Assembly: GCA_927443345.1 (NCBI GenBank)
Contig: CAKMKJ010000010.1
Coordinates: 1-64,000 of the forward strand
From: an uncultured Anaerolineaceae bacterium
Lineage (GTDB): Bacteria; Chloroflexota; Anaerolineae; Anaerolineales; Anaerolineaceae
Length of the DNA stretch: 64,000 bases
Direction: 5' to 3'
The first letter of the stretch is position 1, and every line of letters begins with the position of its first letter. The position numbers and the translations under genes are program-made. Shown piece after piece: positions 17,479 through 25,555 of this stretch. The notes under the pieces were generated by a model, which saw only the letters and a program-made list of their open reading frames with translations, did no database searches and was not told where the DNA came from.

Positions 17479-18881
17479 GCTTCCACCTCCAAAGCCTGAA
17501 CGATGCGATCCATGCGCAGGCCGTGCGAACCTTTTACCAAAACGACGTCGCCTTGTTTGAGCGTTGATTGCAGGGCATCGACTACCTCGTCCACTTGATC
17601 AAAACTGGAAACTGCTGATGAAGATAAGCCTGCCTGAATAGCAGAAGAAGAGATCATGCGGGCATGTTCACCAAAAGTGATCAATTGATCAGCTACTTCT
17701 GCTGCACGGATGCCGATCATTTCGTGTCCGCTTTTTTCGTACATACCAAGTTCATACATACCGCCCAAAACTGCGATCTTTCTACCGGGAAGATCATTAA
17801 GCAAATTCAAAGCTGCCAGGGTCGATTCCGGAGAGGCATTGTAAGTATCATCGAGCAATAGAGCGCCTTGACGGGTGTGAACCGCGACCAGGCGAAGCTG
17901 GCTGCTGGCTTGTTGAAGTGCATGAATAATTTCTGGCATTTGCATGCCTTCTACCAGACCCGCAGCAACGGTGCGCAACACGGTGTGTATGGAGTGTCTT
18001 CCAATGACAGGGGCCTGCATGGAGTAGGTTTGGCCGTGATAGTGCAGGGTGAAGTGAATTCCTTTCAATCCCTGGCTGACAATTTCGTCTGCCCAGAGTT
18101 CAGCTTTGGGGTCAAGCCCATAGAAAAAGACTCTGGCCTGGGTTTGTGAAGCCATTGGGACGATCCAGGGATCGTCAATATTCAAAATAGCTGTACCTTC
18201 AGGGTCGGCGGGCAGCGCTTGCACGAGTTCGCTCTTGCCGCGGGCGATGTCTGCCTGAGAACCAGCCCGTTCTGCATGCACAGTGCCGATGTTGGTGAGA
18301 ATACCCACTTGCGGCAAAGCAATGTCACAGAGTTGCTTGATTTCACCTGGTACGAAAAAGCCCATTTCGAGTACGGCGCATTCATAACCTGATCCGAGGC
18401 GGAGCAGGGTAAGCGGTAAACCCACTTCGTTGTTGTAATTACCAATATTTTTCAAAGTGCGGTAACGCTGAGAGAGGACTTCAGCAACAAGTTCTTTGGT
18501 GGTGGACTTGCCAACACTGCCGGTGATGCCTAGCACTCTTAAATTAAACTTCTGGCGCCAGTAGGCCGCCAATTTTTGTAGACTGGCAGTGGTATTTGTG
18601 ACGCGCACAGCGAATGGGGGCTCGGGAATAATTGTTGCCTGGGTGAAAGGAACCGTTAGATCAAGTACACGGATGTCGTCATCGATTTTATCCTGGGTCA
18701 ATGCGAGGTGAGCGCCACGATCAAATGCTGCCTTGACGTAAGTATGTCCGCTTTCAATGGCGACGAACATGGATGCCGAGATGGCTTGACGTGAATCTAC
18801 CACGGCCTCGCTAATGCCGAGAGAAGCGCGGTCGGGTCGGAACCCTTGTTCTGATTGGATCAGATCAGCCAGTTTCAACAT
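17475..18881 (-). CDS. murF: UDP-MurNAc-tripeptide--D-Ala-D-Ala ligase MurF
   Basis: The last cytoplasmic Mur ligase. The 468-residue protein has the MurF-type N-terminal domain, the P-loop GITGSVGKSTTKELVAEVL (~118-136), the NYNNEVGLPLTLL motif and DDTYNASPESTLAAL in the C-terminal domain. It follows ftsI by 8 bp; murE, which usually lies between ftsI and murF, is not here. Its identity as MurF rather than MurE is supported by the NYNNEVG and DTYNASP motifs. Confidence 0.95.
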   Translation of the reverse strand: MLKLADLIQSEQGFRPDRASLGISEAVVDSRQAISASMFVAIESGHTYVKAAFDRGAHLALTQDKIDDDIRVLDLTVPFTQATIIPEPPFAVRVTNTTASLQKLAAYWRQKFNLRVLGITGSVGKSTTKELVAEVLSQRYRTLKNIGNYNNEVGLPLTLLRLGSGYECAVLEMGFFVPGEIKQLCDIALPQVGILTNIGTVHAERAGSQADIARGKSELVQALPADPEGTAILNIDDPWIVPMASQTQARVFFYGLDPKAELWADEIVSQGLKGIHFTLHYHGQTYSMQAPVIGRHSIHTVLRTVAAGLVEGMQMPEIIHALQQASSQLRLVAVHTRQGALLLDDTYNASPESTLAALNLLNDLPGRKIAVLGGMYELGMYEKSGHEMIGIRAAEVADQLITFGEHARMISSSAIQAGLSSSAVSSFDQVDEVVDALQSTLKQGDVVLVKGSHGLRMDRIVQALEVEA

Positions 18882-18889
18882 GTATCCTC

Positions 18890-20674
18890 TTATTGCCCTG
18901 CTGCCAGACTCTTGCGAAGATCGTCTGGTGGAATATTCATTAGTACAACGAGTTCTTTGACGACATCTCTGAAAACCGGCGCGGCAACCACAGAGCCCCA
19001 GATGGAGCTTTTAGGTTGTTCGAGCCAGACATAAACGATGAATTGCGGGTCATCCACCGGCCCCCAACCAACGAATGAAGCGTTGGTTTTGCCGCTGGAA
19101 TATTGGCCATTGACGGCGATTTCTGCTGTGCCTGTCTTGCCTGCCACACGATAGCCTTCAACCAGTGCATCTGAAGCTTCTTGTTCAAGCGAGATGGCGA
19201 GCATCTCGGTGAGTATGTCGGCGGTTTCTTTGCTAATAGGCGCGCCAACAACCTGGGGATTCGTTTTATACTGCTGTCCGTTTTGAATGTACGAGTGCAA
19301 AATGTGAGGCGCCATCATTTTTCCGTCATTGGCGATGGCTGAAGCAGCCATAATCAGTTGAATCGGCGTTACTGCTACGCCTTGACCGAATGAATTGGTC
19401 GCGAGGTTGATTGAATACCACATGGGATCGCCAGGTTCGCTCAATGGATAAACTTCTTCATTGGCCATATCAATATTGGTGCGGTGGCCGATGCCGAAGC
19501 GGTCCATGTATTCATAAAACTTGTCCGGTCCCATTTCAAGGGCGATCCAACTGAGACAAACATTCAATGAGTGCTGCATACAGCCGATCATGTTTTGGTT
19601 ACCCCAGGCACCACGATCCCAGTTATAGATGGGCCATCCGCCGACTTCGATAATGCCAGTATCGGTGAAGGGGGTATCCCATTTGACGGCACCAGAATCC
19701 AATGCGCCGGCCATGGTGAGTACTTTAAAGACAGAACCAGGTTCGTAAACCTGACTGACTGCCATGTTGTAAGAGGTACCTGCAGGGAAGAGTTTTTCAT
19801 AATCCCAGTAGGTGTTGGGGTCAAGGCGGGGAGTGCTAGCCATGGCAATGATGTCGCCTGTTTTTGGATTCTCGACGATGATGGTACCATTTTTGGCACC
19901 ATTATTTTTGACCGCCTTATCTAAAATCTTCTCGACCGTACGTTGAATTTCTCGGTCGATGGTCAGAACCAGGCTGGCGCCGGCTGGTGCAGTGGGAATT
20001 TCTTGCATTTCATAGGGGTCCAGCGGAATAACCACTTTTTGTTTGATGCCAGCCAGGAGATTGTCGTATTTTTCCTCAACGCCGAAATAGCCCTTGCCTT
20101 TTTCGCGGTCATTATAAGTGTAAAAACCGAGAATATTTGAGGCCAGGTTGCCCTCAGGATAGACACGCTGCAGGTGAGGGGTCCAGACCAATCCGCGTAG
20201 AGAAGGCAGGTCAGGATTTTGACCATATGGATTGGCATCTTCATATTGCCGTTTTAGAGCATCAAGTTTGTCAATTTGATCTAATGGGAGGAAATTTAGC
20301 AAAGTGACGTAGACACTGCCAGTGGCGTCATAGGGGGTGCTCACACTGGTGAGAATGGTGTTGTAATCTGAGCCAAAGATGCTGGCCATTGCGGTGGCAA
20401 TAGCGACAGGGTTTCTAACATATTGGAGCTCAACACCCAGTTCATAAACTTCCTTGTTGCCAGCTAAAAGGTGACCCCCACGGTCGTAGATATATCCGCG
20501 TTCGGATTGGATGGTACGGATTTCTGTGCCGTAATTGCTGGCCCAAGAATTGAGAGTGTCGGCGTGTGTACTGACCTGAATGCGGATCATCTGAAAGCCG
20601 ATAAGGGCGATGAAGAGAGACAGAAAAATGCCCAAGATCTTAATGCGGTTAAGCTGAAGGAAAAATGACATCAT
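18890..20674 (-). CDS. ftsI: Septal penicillin-binding protein FtsI (PBP class B)
   Basis: A monofunctional transpeptidase that cross-links septal peptidoglycan with FtsW. The 594-residue protein has one N-terminal membrane segment (~12-30), the PBP dimerisation domain and the catalytic motifs S314-V-F-K317, S369-L-N371 and K513-T-G-T. It lacks PASTA repeats. It overlaps the ftsL-like gene by 4 bp. Confidence 0.95.
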   Translation of the reverse strand: MMSFFLQLNRIKILGIFLSLFIALIGFQMIRIQVSTHADTLNSWASNYGTEIRTIQSERGYIYDRGGHLLAGNKEVYELGVELQYVRNPVAIATAMASIFGSDYNTILTSVSTPYDATGSVYVTLLNFLPLDQIDKLDALKRQYEDANPYGQNPDLPSLRGLVWTPHLQRVYPEGNLASNILGFYTYNDREKGKGYFGVEEKYDNLLAGIKQKVVIPLDPYEMQEIPTAPAGASLVLTIDREIQRTVEKILDKAVKNNGAKNGTIIVENPKTGDIIAMASTPRLDPNTYWDYEKLFPAGTSYNMAVSQVYEPGSVFKVLTMAGALDSGAVKWDTPFTDTGIIEVGGWPIYNWDRGAWGNQNMIGCMQHSLNVCLSWIALEMGPDKFYEYMDRFGIGHRTNIDMANEEVYPLSEPGDPMWYSINLATNSFGQGVAVTPIQLIMAASAIANDGKMMAPHILHSYIQNGQQYKTNPQVVGAPISKETADILTEMLAISLEQEASDALVEGYRVAGKTGTAEIAVNGQYSSGKTNASFVGWGPVDDPQFIVYVWLEQPKSSIWGSVVAAPVFRDVVKELVVLMNIPPDDLRKSLAAGQ

Positions 20675-21192
20675 GCGCCGCCCCCAACACTTTCACTAAG
20701 GCGATTGATACCCTGGAAGAGCCAATCCCAAATAGAATGTCGATAAATAGGAAGCACCAGAGAGCGGCTGGAATCGTTGATGCCGGGAGGGGCAGCCAAA
20801 ACGACAGCCTGTTTGCCGGGGTAACCAGGCACCATGACATAGATTGCATCTGTTGCGCTGATGCGTTCAAAACCCATATCTTTGGCGCGTTGTTCCATGA
20901 CGGTTACAGAGGTCAAGACAGCAATCTTTGCTTTGCGGTCGGCGATTTGACGTTCGAGGGTTTGCCGTTCAGCATTCAATCGGTAAGCACTCAACCCAGC
21001 CGAAGCTGCTCTTCCGCTGATGCTGAGATAAATACTGGCGATGACAATGATCACAACCAGACCTAGCAAAAACAAGCCCGCAGATTGAATCTGGCCGCGC
21101 CAGGGGGCTTGTTTGAAAGCTTGCGCCCATTTGATGTTGACCTTGCGGCGCTGCCTTCTGTTGCTGGTTGAACGTTCAGTCGATGTGGTCAT
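20671..21192 (-). CDS. ftsL: FtsL-like bitopic division protein
   Basis: A 173-residue protein with a basic cytoplasmic N-terminus, one membrane segment (~37-57) and a following coiled coil (LNAERQTLERQIADRKAKIAV), then a motif EQRAKDMGFERI like the end of the FtsL/FtsB fold. Sequence identity is low across this family, so the call rests on topology and on its place between rsmH and ftsI. The ~60-residue tail beyond the motif is longer than in E. coli FtsL. Confidence 0.75.
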   Translation of the reverse strand: MTTSTERSTSNRRQRRKVNIKWAQAFKQAPWRGQIQSAGLFLLGLVVIIVIASIYLSISGRAASAGLSAYRLNAERQTLERQIADRKAKIAVLTSVTVMEQRAKDMGFERISATDAIYVMVPGYPGKQAVVLAAPPGINDSSRSLVLPIYRHSIWDWLFQGINRLSESVGGGA

Positions 21193-21201
21193 CTAAATAC
21201 T

Positions 21202-22143
21202 CTAAATTTTCTCGGCTACCCGTAATTTTGCAGATCGTGATCGAGGATTGTGCTTGATCTCTTCCTCCTCTGCTTCAATCGGCCGCCGGGTAAGTTCGTT
21301 GATTGAAGCCTTGTGGTTACATGTACAAACCGGCTGTTCTGGCGGACAGATGCAATCTCTGCTTTCGAGCCGGAAATACTGCTTTACGATGCGGTCTTCC
21401 AAAGAATGGAAGGAGATGACCGCCAATCTTCCGCCGGGAGCAAGCGCCTGAATCGCCTGGGGTAAAAATGCTGATAAGGAGGAGAGCTCCTGGTTGACGG
21501 CGATGCGTAAGCCCTGAAACGAGAGTGTGGCCGGGTGGATCTTGCCTTTTCTTCCAATGGTTTTGGCGATCAGGTCGGCAAGTTCAAGCGTGGTGCTGAG
21601 CGGGCGGTTGTTGACGATGGCTTTGGCGATGCGGCGAGATTGTTGTTCTTCACCATAGCGCCAGAGGATGTCTGCGATCTCGGCCTCGCTGCTGTTGTTG
21701 AGTAGTTCTTCTGCACTGACCGACCGGGAAGGGTCAAAACGCATATCCAACGGCCCATCTTTAAGGAAGGAGAATCCGCGTTCAGGGGAATCGATTTGCA
21801 TTGATGACACACCCAGATCGATGACGATGCCGTTTACTTGTTCCCAGCCAGACGCCAGCAGTTCAGAGGAGAGAGAAGTGTAGGAGGAGTGAACCAGACG
21901 AACCCGATTCGAGAATTCTGAAAGGCGGCTTCGGGCGATATCGAGTGCCAGGGGATCAACATCCAGACCTAATAACTTTCCATTTGGAGAAGATTGGTTC
22001 AAGATGCCCCAGGCGTGTCCACCTGCACCGACAGTTCCATCTACGTAACAACCGGAACTCTCAGGGCGTAAAGCAGTTATAATCTGTTGGTAAAGAACAG
22101 AGACATGCGGTGCGTTATTGCCGCTGTCATTTGGAATATTCAT
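21202..22143 (-). CDS. rsmH: 16S rRNA (cytosine1402-N4)-methyltransferase RsmH
   Basis: Methylates C1402 of 16S rRNA. The 313-residue protein begins with HVSVLYQQIITALRP and the SAM-binding YVDGTVGAGGHAWGIL, and has LDLGVSS-type, ERGFSFLKDGPLDMRFD and VISFHSLEDRIVK motifs. It is coupled to mraZ (TAATG overlap) and precedes the ftsL-like gene by 9 bp. Confidence 0.97.
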   Translation of the reverse strand: MNIPNDSGNNAPHVSVLYQQIITALRPESSGCYVDGTVGAGGHAWGILNQSSPNGKLLGLDVDPLALDIARSRLSEFSNRVRLVHSSYTSLSSELLASGWEQVNGIVIDLGVSSMQIDSPERGFSFLKDGPLDMRFDPSRSVSAEELLNNSSEAEIADILWRYGEEQQSRRIAKAIVNNRPLSTTLELADLIAKTIGRKGKIHPATLSFQGLRIAVNQELSSLSAFLPQAIQALAPGGRLAVISFHSLEDRIVKQYFRLESRDCICPPEQPVCTCNHKASINELTRRPIEAEEEEIKHNPRSRSAKLRVAEKI

Positions 22144-22577
22144 TAGAATGAAAGGTCGTACTTGCTTGCCAGCTCTGCTGCGGCATTTGGTTCATCAAAA
22201 CGAGCGTCTTTTTCAGCCAGTAGAGATGGAGACCAGATTTCGATTTTTTCGCCAGTTCCAACAACAGTGACTTCGTTTTCAAGCTGGGCGAGTTTGCGCA
22301 AAGTGGTAGGCAGTATGAAACGACCAGATTTGTCAAACTCCACTTCACTGGCATGTTCAAAAATCCTGCGCTGCAAGTCACGGGCTTCAGGATCACCCAG
22401 GCTGAGTGCATTAACTTTTTTTGCCAAAGCATCAAATTTTGCGGAAGGTAGAATGATCAGATTTCGATCAAACCCGCCAATGATGTATGCGCCATCACTC
22501 AACTGTTCGCGGAATTTTACCGGAAGAGTGATACGGGATTTTTCATCAATGTTGTGTTCGAAAGTTCCGATGAACAT
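22143..22577 (-). CDS. mraZ: Transcriptional regulator MraZ
   Basis: An AbrB-like DNA-binding protein that regulates the dcw operon. 144 residues; two copies of the MraZ fold with FEHNIDEKSRITLPVKFR at the start and FDKSGRFILPTTLRKLA in the second half. I start it at 22577 (MFIGTFEHNIDEKSR), with AGGGAAAG upstream; an in-frame extension of 18 residues is not family-like. It opens the operon and has its expected box array upstream. Confidence 0.97.
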   Translation of the reverse strand: MFIGTFEHNIDEKSRITLPVKFREQLSDGAYIIGGFDRNLIILPSAKFDALAKKVNALSLGDPEARDLQRRIFEHASEVEFDKSGRFILPTTLRKLAQLENEVTVVGTGEKIEIWSPSLLAEKDARFDEPNAAAELASKYDLSF

Positions 22578-22605
22578 AAGTTCTACTTTCCCTAGATATG
22601 CCGAA

Positions 22606-22625
22606 CGCCGGAAAAGGCTCCGGCG
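22606..22625 (-). promoter_or_regulatory. Hairpin in the mraZ leader
   Basis: A perfect inverted repeat CGCCGGA/TCCGGCG (arms 22606-22612 and 22619-22625, 6-base loop) lies in the untranslated leader between the MraZ boxes and the mraZ ribosome-binding site. There is no T-run, so it is not a standard terminator. Confidence 0.5.
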
Positions 22626-22626
22626 C

Positions 22627-22651
22627 TCCACTTCGACCCACTATTTACCAC
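22627..22651 (-). promoter_or_regulatory. MraZ operator: three direct repeats with a 10-bp period
   Basis: Read on the minus strand: GTGGT (22651-22647), GTGGG (22641-22637) and GTGGA (22631-22627), each separated by five bases. This is the layout of MraZ-binding sites described upstream of mraZ in other bacteria (three TGGGN repeats with 5-bp spacers in E. coli). It begins just past the expected transcription start, so binding there would block the operon promoter. Confidence 0.85.
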
Positions 22652-22661
22652 TTATTGACAC

Positions 22662-22690
22662 ATTATACGCTTTTATTAGCTGATATTCAA
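22662..22690 (-). promoter_or_regulatory. Promoter of the dcw operon
   Basis: On the minus strand TTGAAT (22690-22685) and a perfect TATAAT (22667-22662) are separated by 17 bases, and the MraZ boxes follow directly downstream. Confidence 0.85.
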
Positions 22691-22740
22691 GTGTTTTAGG
22701 CAGATTTTAGTAAATGTTAAGATTGGAGATAATAATAACG

Positions 22741-23646
22741 ATGAAAACCGCCATCCGTTTTAGCACACTATTGTTATTGGTTTTGGTTGCAGCCTGTGTG
22801 CCAACTGCACAAAAATCGGTTGAAGTGATTACACCCCCAGTAGCAATGGCGGATGAAGGAATGGCTATCCCTGCTGCAAAAGATGGGATGACTGAACAAA
22901 AATTGAAAAATATGATTTTCATTTCGCCCAATAATGGAATATCTGTACAGTTAGTGGATGGTGGCTATGCCGACGAAATAATGACACTTACCCTGTTGCC
23001 CCAGATTGCCACAGGTGATTTAAATGGAGATGCGATCGATGATGCTGCTGTGTTATTGGCAGAAAACAACGGTGGCAGCGGAACTTTTGTTTCACTGGTA
23101 GTGATTGCCAGCCGGGATGGCAAATTTGAGCAGGTTGGAACGACCTACATTGATGACCGGCCCATCATCGAATCGCTTACGATTCAAGATGAAGCCATTC
23201 TATTGAAGGCTGTGGTGCATTCATTCAATGATGCGATGGTTTCGCCGACTGAAAACGTCACGTTTACTTATAGGTTACTTGAAAATAATTTATTGATGAT
23301 GAGAAGAACCTCCATCACCCCCAACGGTGTAGAGAGATCAATCGTTATTGATTCCCCTCAATATGGAAGTGACGTGCCTGGCACATTCAGAATTACAGGA
23401 AGTATGCCGGTGGCGCCTTTTGAAAACAATTTAAGTCTGACAATCTTTGACATGACCGGTGTGGAACTTTATCGGAGTGGTTTCATGGTGACTTCCGAGG
23501 ATATGGGGACACCGGCAACCTTTGACAACGAGATTACGCTGCCTGCGATCTCTAATGGAACATGGGTGAAGCTGGAATTGGCTGATATAAGCATGGCTGA
23601 CGGATCAGTTTTGACGATGGAATCTGTGCTGGTAAAAATCAAATGA
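22741..23646 (+). CDS. Lipoprotein with a Gmad2-type domain
   Basis: A 301-residue predicted lipoprotein: signal MKTAIRFSTLLLLVLVAAC with a lipobox cysteine at residue 19. The middle has GDLNGDAIDDAAVLLAENN, like the aspartate-rich loop seen in FG-GAP/VCBS repeats. Residues ~200-300 match the Gmad2 immunoglobulin-like pattern (IVIDSPQYGSDVPGTFRITG then F/E-rich strands), known from spore-germination and bacterial cell-surface proteins. I start at 22741, which has GGAG upstream and gives a proper signal; an extension to 22714 would spoil it. It is divergent from mraZ and overlaps the next gene by 4 bp. Function unknown. Confidence 0.7.
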   Translation: MKTAIRFSTLLLLVLVAACVPTAQKSVEVITPPVAMADEGMAIPAAKDGMTEQKLKNMIFISPNNGISVQLVDGGYADEIMTLTLLPQIATGDLNGDAIDDAAVLLAENNGGSGTFVSLVVIASRDGKFEQVGTTYIDDRPIIESLTIQDEAILLKAVVHSFNDAMVSPTENVTFTYRLLENNLLMMRRTSITPNGVERSIVIDSPQYGSDVPGTFRITGSMPVAPFENNLSLTIFDMTGVELYRSGFMVTSEDMGTPATFDNEITLPAISNGTWVKLELADISMADGSVLTMESVLVKIK

Positions 23647-24464
23647 TTTTTAAAAACCAATTGGAGAGATCACTATTAATTAAAAGAATTACGCTTGCCA
23701 CGCTTATTTTTACCCTGTTAGGTTCAATATTTGCTCTGTGTGTATTAGGGTTCAAGATTCCGTGGGCAATACCATTGACACCCATTGTCACCTTTTCTTC
23801 ATTTATTTTTTCAATTTTGCATTCGAGCCAGATCGAAGGTTGGATCAAGACCCTGTTTTTCGTGGTGCTGGCGGTTGTCGCGGGCTTGTTCTTTGAGAGT
23901 CTGGGCGTTGCCACCGGGCTGGTGTATGGACCGTATCATTACACAGACCAACTCGGACCGAAGTTTTTGGGTTTGGTGCCTTATTTGATCCCGGTTGCGT
24001 GGACCTTCATGATGTATCCATCGATGGTGATTGCCAAGGCACTAATACCGACTCGCTGGAGAACATTTCAACGCGGCATTGCCATTGCAGCATTGAGCGG
24101 TGTGATCATGACCGCCTGGGACGTGTTGATGGACCCGATGATGGTCTTGGGCGGTAATTGGGTTTGGGAAGTTGATGGTGCTTATTTTGGGGTTCCCTTG
24201 CAGAACTTTTGGGGCTGGTGGTTGACGACTTTTGCAGCAGTGGGATTGTTTCTGCTGATCACGCGGAAGATGCCGGTCATGATTCCGCTCATCCCAGACA
24301 GATGGGCAGTGTGGATGTATGTGATGACCGGGGCAACCTCATTTGCCACTTCCTTGATCGTTGGTCTTTACGGCCCCGCGCTGGCTGGGCTTTTTGCGAT
24401 GCTGCCGTGGATGGTGATGGGATTGATTAAGACTTCAAAGGGGAAAAAGGGTTATAAGTTTTGA
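23643..24464 (+). CDS. Carotenoid biosynthesis protein, CruF/DUF422-like
   Basis: A 273-residue polytopic membrane protein with about seven helices. FESLGVATGLVYGPYHYTDQLG (in the first third), and WDVLMDPMMV further on, match the carotenoid-synthesis family that includes CruF (1'-hydroxylase) and bisanhydrobacterioruberin hydratase. The family's conserved HE is FE here. It starts within the stop of the preceding lipoprotein (ATGA). No other carotenoid gene is nearby, so substrate and even the pathway are uncertain. Confidence 0.65.
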   Translation: MIFKNQLERSLLIKRITLATLIFTLLGSIFALCVLGFKIPWAIPLTPIVTFSSFIFSILHSSQIEGWIKTLFFVVLAVVAGLFFESLGVATGLVYGPYHYTDQLGPKFLGLVPYLIPVAWTFMMYPSMVIAKALIPTRWRTFQRGIAIAALSGVIMTAWDVLMDPMMVLGGNWVWEVDGAYFGVPLQNFWGWWLTTFAAVGLFLLITRKMPVMIPLIPDRWAVWMYVMTGATSFATSLIVGLYGPALAGLFAMLPWMVMGLIKTSKGKKGYKF

Positions 24465-24626
24465 AGGTTGTTGAAAGGGCAAGATTTCGATATTATGATT
24501 GAACCATAGGTGGATTAAAGCAAGGCTCAGATTTTAAAAAATTGGAGCCTCTTTTTTTTATAAAACTGGATTCCAAAAACATTTGTATAATTAATCATCA
24601 TAACCAATGTAGCTGGAGGGAATAAG

Positions 24627-25184
24627 ATGCCGCCTATGATGCGCAAGATTTTTTGGTTTCTCAATAAATTTTTCATGGTACCCATGTTCCGGTTGGGGAT
24701 GGGAGGCATCATGGGCAATCCGTTCAGCGGATATATCATGGTGCTGAAGGTGGTCGGGCGCAAGAGTGGCAAGCTGCGTTATGCGCCGGTAAACTATGCC
24801 ATTTATCAAGGCAGCGTGTGGTGCATCTCTGGAGGAAGAAAGGCCTCGGATTGGTACAAGAACCTGTTGGCCAACCCCGCGATTGAGATGATTATGCCTG
24901 GTGGTGCAATTTACGGGCAAGTAAGCGAAGAAAACGACCCTGAAACACGGAGGATTGTCATCCGGCAGGTGTTGAAGAATGCCGGGTTCGCGGGTTTCTT
25001 TGAAGGCTACAATCCCTGGAAGATCAGAGATGAAGAGATGCATTCAAAGATAGGGGATATTCCGCTCTTGAAGATCACCCCGACAGGTATTGGCAACAGT
25101 GCATCTGACCCGAGTGGCTGGGCGTGGATTTCTGTATTGGTATTGGCAATTTTACTAATCGTGCTGCTGATCATATTGCTGTAA
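24627..25184 (+). CDS. Deazaflavin-dependent nitroreductase-family protein
   Basis: A 185-residue protein with the pattern GRKSGKLRYAPVNYAI then WCISGGRKASDWYKNLLANP, characteristic of the DDN family of F420-dependent oxidoreductases. A hydrophobic C-terminal segment (~163-184) should anchor it in the membrane, and the N-terminus is also hydrophobic. A GGAGG site precedes the ATG. Family members reduce varied substrates; no F420 biosynthesis gene is visible here, so cofactor use is inference. Confidence 0.75.
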   Translation: MPPMMRKIFWFLNKFFMVPMFRLGMGGIMGNPFSGYIMVLKVVGRKSGKLRYAPVNYAIYQGSVWCISGGRKASDWYKNLLANPAIEMIMPGGAIYGQVSEENDPETRRIVIRQVLKNAGFAGFFEGYNPWKIRDEEMHSKIGDIPLLKITPTGIGNSASDPSGWAWISVLVLAILLIVLLIILL

Positions 25185-25500
25185 TATATTGTGGCTTTGG
25201 TTGCCAAATTTGGTGGACTCATTCACCTATTTAACACGAAAAAGGTGGGTTGACCCTAAAACCAAAGGGGATCAAAACCTACAATCCTTATGGTGGGTCG
25301 CCTGTCCATGAGGTTGGCAGTAGACGAATCTATTTGTCCGCCAAACATAATTTAGGATAATCCGCGGCGACCACACCCTACGACAAAAGACTATATGGAT
25401 GTTTTGACCCAGAAACAAGGGGTCAACTTTACCACCACATCTCTAGCAGAGCCGCGGGGGATCGCGGAGAAAATCAAGGGAAAGCACAATTTTTTGTGCG
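25185..25500. other. Non-coding spacer with an imperfect repeat
   Basis: No gene is supported. Two similar inverted motifs are seen: TTGACCC...GGGATCAA starting at 25250 and TTGACCC...GGGTCAA at 25404-25426. They resemble each other as direct copies ~154 bp apart. Confidence 0.5.
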
Positions 25501-25501
25501 T

Positions 25502-25540
25502 AAAAAAAAAGCGCCAGGTGAGTATTTCACCTGGCGCTTT
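25502..25540 (-). terminator. Rho-independent terminator of the ABC export operon
   Basis: A perfect 11-bp stem GCGCCAGGTGA/TCACCTGGCGC (25511-25521 and 25527-25537) is flanked on the left by nine A bases, read as a T-run on the minus strand, 18 bp past the adaptor gene. Confidence 0.92.
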
Positions 25541-25555
25541 TCAAAGCTTCTACCT

